Of a stretch of 64,000 bases of DNA, positions 8,818 to 18,190 are shown one piece after another. The first letter of the stretch is position 1. Every line of letters starts with the position of its first letter. Origin of the DNA: Pseudomonadota bacterium (GTDB lineage: Bacteria > Myxococcota > Myxococcia > Myxococcales > Myxococcaceae). The notes below the pieces were generated by a model, which did not search any database, had not been told where the DNA came from, and was given only the letters and a program-made list of their open reading frames with translations. The translations under genes were made by a program, and so were the position numbers. The stretch is from positions 1 to 64,000 of the forward strand of contig JAFAAN010000111.1 of the NCBI GenBank assembly GCA_023426545.1, in the 5' to 3' direction.

Positions 8818-9060
8818 CTAGCTCGGCGATGAGCCTCTGCACGCCTTGCAGTAGCGCTGCTTGGCGATCCGCGTCGGTACACCTTTCCCATCCCGCGCCA
8901 TCACCCGCAGCCCGAAGGCGTCCTTCGTTGTCGACTTCTTGCAGCGGGGGCAGACGATCCGCTTCGGAAGCGCCTCGAAGGCGGCGACGAGGAGCGCCTT
9001 GGTCTTCTTCTGGGTGGCGCTGGTGGTCTTCTTCATAGCGGTCTCCGCTACCGGCATCAC
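8818..9060 (-). CDS. Small zinc-ribbon-like protein, unknown function
   Basis: This 80-residue protein has a basic Lys/Thr-rich N-terminus, then IVCPRCKKSTTKDAFG and, about 30 residues later, YCKACRG. The two CxxC knuckles suggest one bound zinc ion. Its start overlaps the stop of the preceding small gene by four bases (9057-9060), so the two are probably co-translated. It lies 97 bp ahead of hsdM on the same strand. I do not recognise a named family. A DNA- or RNA-binding accessory protein is possible, but that is only inference. Confidence 0.6.
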   Translation of the reverse strand: MMPVAETAMKKTTSATQKKTKALLVAAFEALPKRIVCPRCKKSTTKDAFGLRVMARDGKGVPTRIAKQRYCKACRGSSPS

Positions 9061-9293
9061 CGGCCGCTCGCGTCCTTCAGGTGCTCGCCGAGCGCCATCC
9101 GGGCCACAACGTCGTAGAAGCTGGTGCTACCGGGGAGCGTGGTCCAGAAGGCGTTGATCTCCGCCTCCTCGTCCTTCGTGTACTGCCAGCCCACCTGGGC
9201 GCAGCCATGGGCGGCCCAGATGGCCCGGCGAATCTCCTCGGCGCGGGCGGCGGTCATAGTGAAGCGCCGGGTCGGGGGTTTCCGCGCGGTCAT
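9057..9293 (-). CDS. Small conserved-looking protein, unknown function
   Basis: This 78-residue protein begins MTARKPPTRRFTMTAARAEEIRRAIW and continues with helical, mixed-charge sequence (YTKDEEAEINAFWTTLPG). No known motif is recognised. It overlaps both neighbours by ATGA junctions: the broken zinc-finger gene upstream (9290-9293) and the zinc-ribbon gene downstream (9057-9060). This tight packing is the main evidence that it is real and part of a small-gene operon leading towards hsdM. Confidence 0.55.
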   Translation of the reverse strand: MTARKPPTRRFTMTAARAEEIRRAIWAAHGCAQVGWQYTKDEEAEINAFWTTLPGSTSFYDVVARMALGEHLKDASGR

Positions 9294-9568
9294 GTCGCTC
9301 CTCCATCACCAGCGACAGTCGGCTGGGAACGCTGGGCGGTTCGGAGCGCACCGGGGTTGAACCCCAGCACGGCTAGGGCGGCCTCGCCCCGGGCCTCCAC
9401 GGCTCGGAGTTCGGCGAGGGCCTGGAGCAGATCTGCCCGGGCCCGGGCACGGCGGTCCCGGACATCGGCGGTAAGGCACCGGGCCGAGCAGCACCGTCAG
9501 CCCTTCCTCACCTTCCCGGACCGGGTCACCGGGACCGAACCGCCACAACAGGCACAGGAGGGGCGAGC
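9290..9568 (-). pseudogene. Cysteine-rich small protein with an in-frame TGA stop
   Basis: The minus-strand frame ending at TGA 9292-9290 reads back through LAVLGFNPGALRTAQRSQ, an arginine/alanine-rich helix (DVRDRRARARADLLQALAEL) and RCCSARC. It then meets an in-frame TGA at 9499-9497. Beyond this stop the same frame continues as CACCGGSVPVTRSGKVRKG. Together these give a CxCC...CCSARC pattern typical of small zinc fingers followed by a basic helix. The stop is overlapped by the ATG of the next gene. Either one base change has broken the gene or the downstream part starts within. The 5' end is not definable; 9568 is an approximate limit. Confidence 0.35.
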
Positions 9569-9931
9569 ATCGCCAGGGGTTGTCTGGTCGGTCTGGACTG
9601 GCAGGCGTGCGCGGCACGCAAGCCAGGACGGCAGAACCTGCCTCCTCGCTCGGGTGGGCTCAAGGCCCGTAAGAGGAGCGGTCAGAGCTGCGCCGCCATG
9701 GACTGGGGAGGAGCATTCCTCGTTGTGAGCTGGGCTGGATCACTCTCGACCGGAACGCGCAGGCGGTCTGCGAGAAGGGAGGAGAGGCAGCCAGGCAGTT
9801 GGTATGCCCGTGCGAAGGCCGACATGGCTGTCGCTGAAGCCGAAGCCAGCGACTGCTGGAGCACGACTGAAACCGTATGGATCCTGTTCGAAGGTCGGCC
9901 GGGGGAGGGGACGGCGATTCTAGGAGGCGAT

Positions 9932-9953
9932 TCCGTACGTAATCCGTACGTAA
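9932..9953. repeat. Tandem 11-bp direct repeat TCCGTACGTAA x2
   Basis: TCCGTACGTAA occurs at 9932-9942 and again directly at 9943-9953. Each unit contains the palindrome CGTACG. Two adjacent palindromes one helical turn apart look like a dimer-binding operator or a recombinase arm site. Which protein would bind is unknown. Confidence 0.55.
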
Positions 9954-9988
9954 CCGACCGGACTCCAGCGAACCCCTACGAACGGTTC

Positions 9989-10029
9989 AGCCCCGTAAGT
10001 ACCCTCTGTTTCCGGGTACTTACGGGGCT
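9989..10029 (-). terminator. 16-bp perfect hairpin downstream of the tRNA genes
   Basis: AGCCCCGTAAGTACCC at 9989-10004 is perfectly complementary to 10014-10029, leaving a 9-base loop. It begins 8 bp past the 3' end of tRNA-Glu on the minus strand and is well placed to stop tRNA transcription. There is no T-tract after it, so a role in 3'-end protection or processing is also possible. Confidence 0.6.
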
Positions 10030-10036
10030 GTTCCTA

Positions 10037-10109
10037 TGTCCCCGACGGGATTCGAACCCGTGTTACCGGCTTGAAAGGCCAGCGTCCTGGGCCTCTAGAC
10101 GACGGGGAC
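10037..10109 (-). tRNA. tRNA-Glu (anticodon TTC)
   Basis: The minus strand folds as a 73-nt cloverleaf. The acceptor stem is GTCCCCG/CGGGGAC with discriminator A, the D-arm contains GTCTAGAGGCCCAGGAC, and the anticodon loop CTTTCAA has TTC in the centre. The T-arm has the invariant GGTTCGAATCC. CCA is not encoded. It closely matches the bacterial tRNA-Glu consensus and lies 15 bp from tRNA-Lys on the same strand, so the two are probably co-transcribed. Confidence 0.95.
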
Positions 10110-10124
10110 GACACTTCAACGGCA

Positions 10125-10197
<73 letters not shown>

Positions 10198-10390
10198 GCA
10201 CTATTCTTTTTTGAATTTCTGCACCGACCGCCCCGGAAGCCCTCCGGGGCAGGCGCTTCCTACCAGTAGTCGGCGGCGCTTTCCACTGGCGAGCGCATGG
10301 GCTGTTCCTGACAGCGCCTCGTCCGCCATCCGGTGAACGTCCCCGTGCGGCCCGTCCCAGCATGTCACGCCCTGGCGGTATACAGGGGGC

Positions 10391-10921
10391 ATGTCCCAGG
10401 ACGTACAACCCGACGAACCCGAGGCCGAGGACGACGCCGAGCGCGCGCCGTTCCGCCGCTACCTCACCCGGGCGGGCGCCGAGCGCCTGCACCGCGAGCT
10501 CGTCCACCTCCTCAACGAGGAGCGCCCCAAGGTCACTGCCGAGGTCTCCGCCGCCGCCGCGCAGGGCGACCGCTCCGAGAACGCCGAGTACATCTACGGC
10601 AAGAAGCGCCTGCGCGAAATCGACCGCCGCCTCCGCTTCCTCCAGAAGCGCCTGGACACCGCCACCATCGTCACCCCCTCCGAGCAGAGAGACCGCTCTC
10701 GCGTCTACTTCGGCGCGACGGTGTGCCTGGAGGACGAGGACGGAGCCCGGAGCACCTATCAGCTTGTCGGTTCGGATGAGATCGACGCGTCTGGAGGCCG
10801 TATCAGCGTGGAGTCTCCCATGGGCCGGGCGCTCCTTCGCAAGGCCGTCGGGGACGCGGTCGAGGTGCGGCGGCCCCGGGGAGAAATCGAGCTCACGGTG
10901 GTTGACATCCGCTACGAATGA
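10391..10921 (+). CDS. greB: Transcription elongation factor GreB
   Basis: This 176-residue protein rescues backtracked RNA polymerase by stimulating transcript cleavage in the secondary channel. After an acidic leader (1-22) comes the coiled-coil domain from YLTRAGAERLHRELVHLL. It includes the family signature AAAQGDRSENAEYIYGKKRLREIDRR around residues 56-80, with the two acidic residues at the coiled-coil tip. The C-terminal FKBP-like domain has VCLEDEDG and SPMGRALLRKAVGD. The YIYGKKRLREID form favours GreB over GreA. The next gene follows 13 bp after the stop. Confidence 0.93.
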   Translation: MSQDVQPDEPEAEDDAERAPFRRYLTRAGAERLHRELVHLLNEERPKVTAEVSAAAAQGDRSENAEYIYGKKRLREIDRRLRFLQKRLDTATIVTPSEQRDRSRVYFGATVCLEDEDGARSTYQLVGSDEIDASGGRISVESPMGRALLRKAVGDAVEVRRPRGEIELTVVDIRYE

Positions 10922-10934
10922 GGAGGGGAGCGCC

Positions 10935-11882
10935 ATGCCTCGGATACAGCCCGTCAATCCCCGCTACCGCCGCATCTACCATGCGCTGAGCGGCCCGGAC
11001 CTGGCCGTCTCCGAGAACTCCGGGCTGTCGCTGGAGGACCTCGGACTGGCCAACGCCGAGGCCTCGCGCGAGGACCTCGTGTTTGGCACCTACAGCCCCG
11101 AGGGACTGGAGCGGGCCCTTCGCGCCTACGGCTTGTTCCAACGGGTCGAGGAGCGGGTGGGGCCCCTGGAGCTGCGCGTCCGCTGCACCGACCCGTTCCG
11201 TCCGCGGATCACCTTCTGGAGCCGCCGCTACTATGCTCCCGTGGCGGACCTGGAGCTGCGGCGGACGACTGGAGCCGAGGTGGGGCTCGGCGATGCGCTC
11301 GCGGCCACGCCGCTGCTGTACCTGGACTCGCTGCTGCTCCAGAACCCCGGGCGGGCCTTCGACTGGCACCGGCCGCCGCTCCCGGGGCAGAACCACCCGG
11401 GCCTCAAGCTCGCGAGGCACATCCTGGACGTGCTCCTGCTCATGGCCCGACGCATCGGCGCCGAGGCGCTGGCGCTCACGCCGTCCACCTTCGCCTCCGC
11501 GTGCGTCTACGACCGCCGCTTCCTCTTCGTGGACGGCGCCGCGCAGGGCCGCTTCCTCGCGCTCCGCCAGGCCGGGCAACACCTCCCGCGCTGGCTCCAT
11601 GCCTGGGCGGTGGAGCTGCGGTGCATGCGCGATGAGCAGGGACAGACGGCCGCCTTCAAGCCCTCGCCCATGCTCAGTCCACAGACGGCACGGCTGGGGC
11701 AGTACTTCGACGCGAACGCGTGGGACGACGCGCTCCAACTGGAAGCGCGGCGGCAGCTCACGCTCGACGTGGAGGCGCTCCAAGGGTGCTTCCCCTGGAA
11801 GCGGATGCCCCCGGGGCCGCCGCCCGGGCGGGTGGCGGAGCTGCTCGGGTATGATCCGCTCGCGCCGGTCGTGGCGCACTGA
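10935..11882 (+). CDS. Protein of unknown function downstream of greB
   Basis: This is a 315-residue protein. The ATG at 10935 is preceded by GGAGGGG at 10922-10928 and lies 13 bp after greB, so the two are probably co-transcribed. I recognise no family. The sequence is soluble with no signal peptide or membrane segment. It has aromatic-rich stretches (ITFWSRRYYAPVADLELRR), a region with LDSLLLQNPGRAFDWHRPPLPGQ and a C-terminus with GCFPWKRMPPGPPPGRVAELL. The mix of regular helices and strands argues for a folded enzyme-like domain rather than a spurious frame. Confidence 0.75.
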   Translation: MPRIQPVNPRYRRIYHALSGPDLAVSENSGLSLEDLGLANAEASREDLVFGTYSPEGLERALRAYGLFQRVEERVGPLELRVRCTDPFRPRITFWSRRYYAPVADLELRRTTGAEVGLGDALAATPLLYLDSLLLQNPGRAFDWHRPPLPGQNHPGLKLARHILDVLLLMARRIGAEALALTPSTFASACVYDRRFLFVDGAAQGRFLALRQAGQHLPRWLHAWAVELRCMRDEQGQTAAFKPSPMLSPQTARLGQYFDANAWDDALQLEARRQLTLDVEALQGCFPWKRMPPGPPPGRVAELLGYDPLAPVVAH

Positions 11883-12070
11883 ACGCGCGAGGGCTCGTGC
11901 TACAGGGATGATCCATGGCCGTGTGCATGGGCCGTGGGGTATCGGACACCGGCATGTCCCCGCGACAAGCAGGCTGCTTCCCCTGGAGCGGGTGCCTATA
12001 GTGGTCAGGAGAAGCGCCGTCGCATGGTCCCTCGCGGTCGCAGCCGAACCTTCAGGTCGCGCAACCCACG

Positions 12071-13390
12071 ATGCGTAAGAACTTCATTCTCGATACCAAC
12101 GTCCTGCTTCACGATCCCCGCAGCATCTACGGATTCAAAGACAACAACGTCATCATCCCCATCTACGTCATCGAGGAGATCGACCAGTTCAAGCGCGACC
12201 TCTCCGAGCTGGGGCGTAACGCGCGGCTGGTGGCGCGGTACCTGGACTCCTTCCGCGCGGAGGGCTCGCTGAAGGAGGGCGTCCCCCTGCCGCACGGTGG
12301 CATGCTCCGCGTGAGCTTCACCGAGCGTGCGCTTCCGTCGTCCATGGCGGACAGCAACCTGATGGACAACCGCATCCTCGGGGTCGCGCTCGACCTGATG
12401 GAGACGGAGCCGGAGACGCAGGCCGTCTTCATCACCAAGGACACCAACCTCCGCATCCGCGCGGACGCGCTCGGCCTCATCGCCGAGGACTACGACACCG
12501 AGCGCGTGGAGATCACCGAGCTGTACACCGGCTTCGCGGAGCGGCTCGTCCCCAAGGACCTGGTGGACCAGATGTACCGCCAGGGCGCGGAGGTGGAGCT
12601 GCCGGACGCGGAGTCCCTCTTCGCCAACCAGGTGGTGCTGCTCAAGGACGAGACGAACCCGTCCCACACCGCCATGGGCCGCTTCAACGCCACCAAGGGC
12701 CGGCTCATGCCCCTGGTGCGGCATATCAAGGACGGCACGTGGGGCATCCGGCCGCGCAACATGGAGCAGGCCTTCTGCCTGGACCTGCTGCTCAACGATG
12801 ACATCAAGCTGGTGACCATCGTCGGCAAGGCGGGGACGGGCAAGACGCTGCTCGCCATCGCCGCGGGCCTGCAGAAGGTGACGGAGGAGGGGCTCTACCA
12901 GAAGCTGCTCGTCAGCCGGCCCATCTTCCCGTTGGGACGGGACATCGGCTACCTGCCCGGCAGCGTCGAGGAGAAGCTCAACCCCTGGATGCAGCCCATC
13001 TTCGACAACGTGGAGTTCCTGATGAACCTCAGCCGCGCGGACAAGAAGGCCGGGCGCGGCTATCACGAGCTGCTGGACCTGGGGCTCATGGAGATCGAGC
13101 CGCTCACGTACATCCGCGGCCGCAGCCTCCCCAACCAGTTCATCATCGTGGACGAGGCACAGAACCTCACCCCCCACGAGGTGAAGACCATCATCACCCG
13201 CGTGGGCGACAACACGAAGATCATCCTCACGGGAGACCCATTCCAGATCGACAACCCGTATGTGGACGCGACCAACAACGGTCTGGTCCACGTGGTCAAC
13301 CGCTTCAAGAGCGAGAAGATCGCGGCGCACATCACCATGTCCAAGGGTGAGCGCAGCGCCCTGGCCGAGCTTGCCGCCAACCTGTTGTAG
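12071..13390 (+). CDS. PhoH-family ATPase with N-terminal PIN domain
   Basis: This 439-residue protein starts with a PIN-type RNase fold (about 1-150; ILDTNVLLHD and later FITKDTNLR carry the expected acidic residues). It ends in a PhoH P-loop ATPase, with Walker A GKAGTGKTLLA near residue 256 and Walker B IVDEAQNLTP near residue 360. The PIN-PhoH arrangement (PhoH2 or YlaK type) is linked to RNA unwinding and cleavage. Its cellular substrate is not known here. It lies upstream of the DUF493 gene with a short gap. Confidence 0.9.
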   Translation: MRKNFILDTNVLLHDPRSIYGFKDNNVIIPIYVIEEIDQFKRDLSELGRNARLVARYLDSFRAEGSLKEGVPLPHGGMLRVSFTERALPSSMADSNLMDNRILGVALDLMETEPETQAVFITKDTNLRIRADALGLIAEDYDTERVEITELYTGFAERLVPKDLVDQMYRQGAEVELPDAESLFANQVVLLKDETNPSHTAMGRFNATKGRLMPLVRHIKDGTWGIRPRNMEQAFCLDLLLNDDIKLVTIVGKAGTGKTLLAIAAGLQKVTEEGLYQKLLVSRPIFPLGRDIGYLPGSVEEKLNPWMQPIFDNVEFLMNLSRADKKAGRGYHELLDLGLMEIEPLTYIRGRSLPNQFIIVDEAQNLTPHEVKTIITRVGDNTKIILTGDPFQIDNPYVDATNNGLVHVVNRFKSEKIAAHITMSKGERSALAELAANLL

Positions 13391-13404
13391 CGCTGGTACG
13401 TGAC

Positions 13405-13710
13405 ATGACGAAGGAAGACGCTGGAAGCCCCTCCGCCGCGGAGGGGGAGAAGAAGCCCCTCATCGAGTATCCCTCGGTCTACACCTTCAAGGTGATGGGC
13501 GCGCAGGACGCCGGCTTCGTGGAGCACGTGCGGGACCTGTTCAAGCAGCACATGGGGGCGGAGCTCCCTCCGGACGCCATCCAGGAGCAGCCCAGCAGCA
13601 AGGGCAAGTACGTGTCGTTGAGCGTGTCGGTGTACCTGCTGTCCGAGGAGCAACGCCGCGGCATCTACGACGCCCTCCACAAGGACGCGCGCGTCGTCTA
13701 CTACCTGTGA
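13405..13710 (+). CDS. DUF493 (YbeD-like) protein
   Basis: This 101-residue protein has an acidic, Pro/Ser-rich leader followed by YPSVYTFKVMGAQDAGFVEHV, matching the start of the DUF493/YbeD ferredoxin-like fold. The C-terminus, QRRGIYDALHKDARVVYYL, is the usual family ending (short ACT-like domain). It may sense or regulate, but the function of the family is not firmly known. It starts 14 bp after the PhoH gene and probably shares its transcript. Confidence 0.85.
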   Translation: MTKEDAGSPSAAEGEKKPLIEYPSVYTFKVMGAQDAGFVEHVRDLFKQHMGAELPPDAIQEQPSSKGKYVSLSVSVYLLSEEQRRGIYDALHKDARVVYYL

Positions 13711-13792
13711 CGGCCTCGCCCGCCGGGCCCAGTTGCATTCGGGCCCGGCCATGGCTGGAAGTCTCCGGATGGGGCGGGTATATCAGGAGGCC

Positions 13793-14554
13793 ATGAGCCC
13801 CCCCGAGCCCTTCCCGCTGTATCACCCCGCGGACGTCCGGCGCGCCTTCAGCTCGGATGATGCAACGCGGCGCTTCGCCAAGGTGGCTCAGCTGGAGCCC
13901 GGCTCGCGCGTGCTGGTGCTCGGCGCCGGCCCCGACGCGGGCGCGGCCCTGTTGCTGGCCCGGGAGATGGGCTGCTCGGTGGTGGTCGCCGACACGGACG
14001 ACGCCGTCCTCAACCCGGTGCGAGAGCGCGTGCGGGCACAGGGGCTGGCGGAGCAGGTCGAAGTCCAGCGGGTGGCGCTCGATGCGCTGGGGCTCCCTGA
14101 CAGCGCGTTCGACGGCATCCTCATCCAGGGCCGCGTGCTCTACCCCCTGAAGGCCACGCTGGCGAAGATGCGGGGCCTGCTGGCGAAGCGTGGCCGGCTG
14201 GGCTTCACGTTCCCCGCGCGAGTGGGGCGCTTCGCGCCGAAGGCCACGCTGGACTTCTGGGAGCGCCGCGTGTCGGGGCCTTTGCTGCTGCCGCGCGAGC
14301 TGTTGCAGGTGGTGGAGGGCGCTGGCTACGAACCCGAGTCCGTGGAGACGCTCCACGACGCGGAGCTGGACGCGCACTACCGGGACATCGAGGGGTTCCT
14401 GGCCTCCATTCCCGGCGCGCAGCCGGCCGCGCTGCGCGAGGAAGTGGCGCTGCACCGCGAGAGCAACGGCAAGGCCAGCGTCAGCTACGCCTTCCTGGTG
14501 GGCCGCCGCAAGGAGCCGGGGGAGAAGCCGCCGGCGTCCAGGGATCGCGGATAG
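13793..14554 (+). CDS. SAM-dependent methyltransferase
   Basis: This is a 253-residue protein. The ATG at 13793 is favoured because AGGAGG lies at 13785-13790; an earlier in-frame start at 13733 has no comparable site. The Rossmann-type SAM motif is VLVLGAGPDAGAALL at about residues 37-51, followed by an acidic ribose-contacting loop (VVADTDDAV) and a PDSAFDGILIQG motif. The substrate cannot be read from the sequence. It is convergent with the lipid-kinase-like gene, the stops being 12 bp apart. Confidence 0.8.
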   Translation: MSPPEPFPLYHPADVRRAFSSDDATRRFAKVAQLEPGSRVLVLGAGPDAGAALLLAREMGCSVVVADTDDAVLNPVRERVRAQGLAEQVEVQRVALDALGLPDSAFDGILIQGRVLYPLKATLAKMRGLLAKRGRLGFTFPARVGRFAPKATLDFWERRVSGPLLLPRELLQVVEGAGYEPESVETLHDAELDAHYRDIEGFLASIPGAQPAALREEVALHRESNGKASVSYAFLVGRRKEPGEKPPASRDRG

Positions 14555-14566
14555 CCGCGGCGGGCC

Positions 14567-15661
14567 TTAGTTCAGCGCGCCGGTGAAGTCGACCAACTCG
14601 ACGGACTCGGGGGCCACGGACAGGGTGACCTCCTCGCGGTAGCCCGCCGCGTCGCCGCCCACCTGGAACGGCATGGCGTGGTCGAAGCGGATGGTCACCT
14701 CGCGGGCGTGGAAGTCCATGATGCCGTCCGGGAACCACCGGCCGTTCCACAGCTTGGGCAGGTGGGTGAGCACCTGCGTGGGCGTCACCTGGCCCAGCCG
14801 CAGCTGCATGAAGCCCTGGCGCAGTCCCGCGAAGGGGAACATGCGGAAGCCGTAGCCGTAGAAGGGCATGGTGCCCGCGGCCGCCATCATCAGCCGGCCA
14901 CGGAACAGCGTGGCGCCCGGCGCGAGCGGCTCGCCCACCGCGCTGCCATCCGGCCCCAGGCGGTAGGCCTCGCTGGAGGGGCCGTTGACGACCTCGCACT
15001 CCACCCAGGTGGAGTGCGTGAGGTAGTGGGGCACCGTCTTGCAGGCCACCGCGGAGAAGTAGCCCCCGCCACCGCTCAGGACGCTCTTGAAGAAGCCCTT
15101 GCCCAGGTGCTCCTTCACCCAGATGTAGTCGTTGAGCACCTTGCCATCCACGCCCAGCCCGGCGAAGGGCGCGCGCTGCCCATCCACCATCAGCAGATCC
15201 ATGGGGCGGTAGCCAGGCACCTCGCCGGTGCGGGCGCGTAGCACGTCATTGAGGATGCCATCGCCCCGCGTGCCGGAGGCGTTGACGTAGGCGGCCAGGC
15301 CGTTGCCCGTTCCCAGCTTGAGGATGCCGAAGCGGGGGGCCGTCTGGCCGGTGAAGCGGCCGCGCGGGCCGACCTGATGGAGGACCTCGTTCACGAAGCC
15401 CATGAAGGTGCCATCTCCGCCGCCCGTGAAGACCATGGGGTAGCCGCGCTCCAGCACCGTCTGGATGATGCGCCGGGCGTCCAGCGGTGAGCGGGAGAGG
15501 AACAGGTCCTGCTCCGGCACCACATGCGACAGGGACTTCACCACCCGAGCGTCGACCTTCCGGGCGTTGGCGTTCAGCAGGACCGCGACCTTGGGCTCGG
15601 CGGCTACGTCCGATGTGGGCGCATGGCGGAGATCGGGAGAGCGGAGGGGCTGGACCAGCAT
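14567..15661 (-). CDS. Diacylglycerol/sphingosine kinase-like (DAGK catalytic domain) protein
   Basis: This 364-residue protein is read from an ATG at 15661. The frame is open further upstream, but the extra residues look non-coding. The N-terminal catalytic domain has VAVLLNANARKVD (about 25-37), the nucleotide-binding glycine motif FTGGGDGTFMGFVNEV near residue 80 and KLGTGNGLAAYV. These are hallmarks of the DAGK/YegS family, which phosphorylates a lipid or related alcohol with ATP. The C-terminal beta-sandwich is present. The substrate is unknown; soluble bacterial members act on diacylglycerol or ceramide-like lipids. Confidence 0.88.
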   Translation of the reverse strand: MLVQPLRSPDLRHAPTSDVAAEPKVAVLLNANARKVDARVVKSLSHVVPEQDLFLSRSPLDARRIIQTVLERGYPMVFTGGGDGTFMGFVNEVLHQVGPRGRFTGQTAPRFGILKLGTGNGLAAYVNASGTRGDGILNDVLRARTGEVPGYRPMDLLMVDGQRAPFAGLGVDGKVLNDYIWVKEHLGKGFFKSVLSGGGGYFSAVACKTVPHYLTHSTWVECEVVNGPSSEAYRLGPDGSAVGEPLAPGATLFRGRLMMAAAGTMPFYGYGFRMFPFAGLRQGFMQLRLGQVTPTQVLTHLPKLWNGRWFPDGIMDFHAREVTIRFDHAMPFQVGGDAAGYREEVTLSVAPESVELVDFTGALN

Positions 15662-16055
15662 GCGTGCGGCTCCGAATGTTGGCGCCGGTGGGGGACCGGG
15701 CGGCGACCCGGTGGGGCAGTGCACAATCCTCGCCAACCTCTGACGCGAAGCGTCAGCGGGCGAGCAGGCTCGGAGTTTCAGGGGGTTGAATCGTTCCCTG
15801 CCGTTCAATGGCCCGCCGGGTTGCTACCGCGGGGTGACGGAGGTGTAGAGCGCGTTACGCACCCGTGGCGTCCGGGTGGCGCGGCTGTGACGCAGTGCGT
15901 GTGCTTCCTGCGCACTGCGCTACGCAGCGCCGAGCACCACCTTCAGATGTGCGGCCCGGTCGCCCATCCCGTTTGACAGCCTGGGGTGGGTGGTTACGTT
16001 GGGCGTACATCAGAAGCTTTCAAAAAAACGCAGTCTTTTCCGGAGGATACGAACC
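15662..16055 (+). promoter_or_regulatory. dnaK upstream region with a 9-bp inverted repeat
   Basis: This gap of about 390 bp holds no gene I can support. CGCAGTGCG at 15891-15899 is complementary to CGCACTGCG at 15911-15919. It is not the CIRCE element (TTAGCACTC-N9-GAGTGCTAA), so HrcA control is not indicated. A GGAGG at 16042-16046 serves dnaK. No confident promoter hexamers were recognised. Confidence 0.4.
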
Positions 16056-17966
<1,911 letters not shown>

Positions 17967-17996
17967 CGCCGGAGCGGTGAGCCGCTGAAGTGACGC

Positions 17997-18040
17997 AGAG
18001 GGCCGGTTCCCCACACGAGGGGGCCGGCCCTCTTGTCTTG
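17997..18040 (+). terminator. Terminator after dnaK
   Basis: AGAGGGCCGG at 17997-18006 pairs with CCGGCCCTCT at 18024-18033 (10 bp, 17-base loop) and is followed by a short T-rich run TGTCTT. It begins 30 bp past the dnaK stop. Confidence 0.75.
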
Positions 18041-18190
18041 CGGGGCCTGGGGCGAGGCGCTCCGCCCGCGAGGACGGCCGTACGAGGAGCGGGACCTCAC
18101 GGCGCGGCAACCGGTTGATGGGACTGGGCGTGGCGTTGGTGGTGGCGGTGCAAGGGCTGGCGTGGCCTTCCTCCCGTGAAAGGGCACCCC

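Larger units (their letters stand above)
9569..10036. other. Gene-poor stretch between the small-gene string and the tRNA pair
   Basis: About 470 bp carry no convincing gene. A minus-strand frame at 9682-9864 (60 residues) lacks recognisable features. The stretch does hold a tandem 11-bp repeat and a strong hairpin, listed separately. It lies directly at the 3' side of tRNA-Glu, where integrated elements usually end, but I found no copy of the tRNA 3' end elsewhere in the window to mark an attachment site. Confidence 0.5.

Noticed and set aside
15662..15808. Upstream extension of the lipid-kinase-like gene to 15808
   Set aside because: The extra 49 residues are Pro/Arg/Ala-rich with no family match. 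The start at 15661 leads directly into the conserved domain.
15891..15919. CIRCE heat-shock operator before dnaK
   Set aside because: The inverted repeat CGCAGTGCG/CGCACTGCG does not match TTAGCACTC-N9-GAGTGCTAA.
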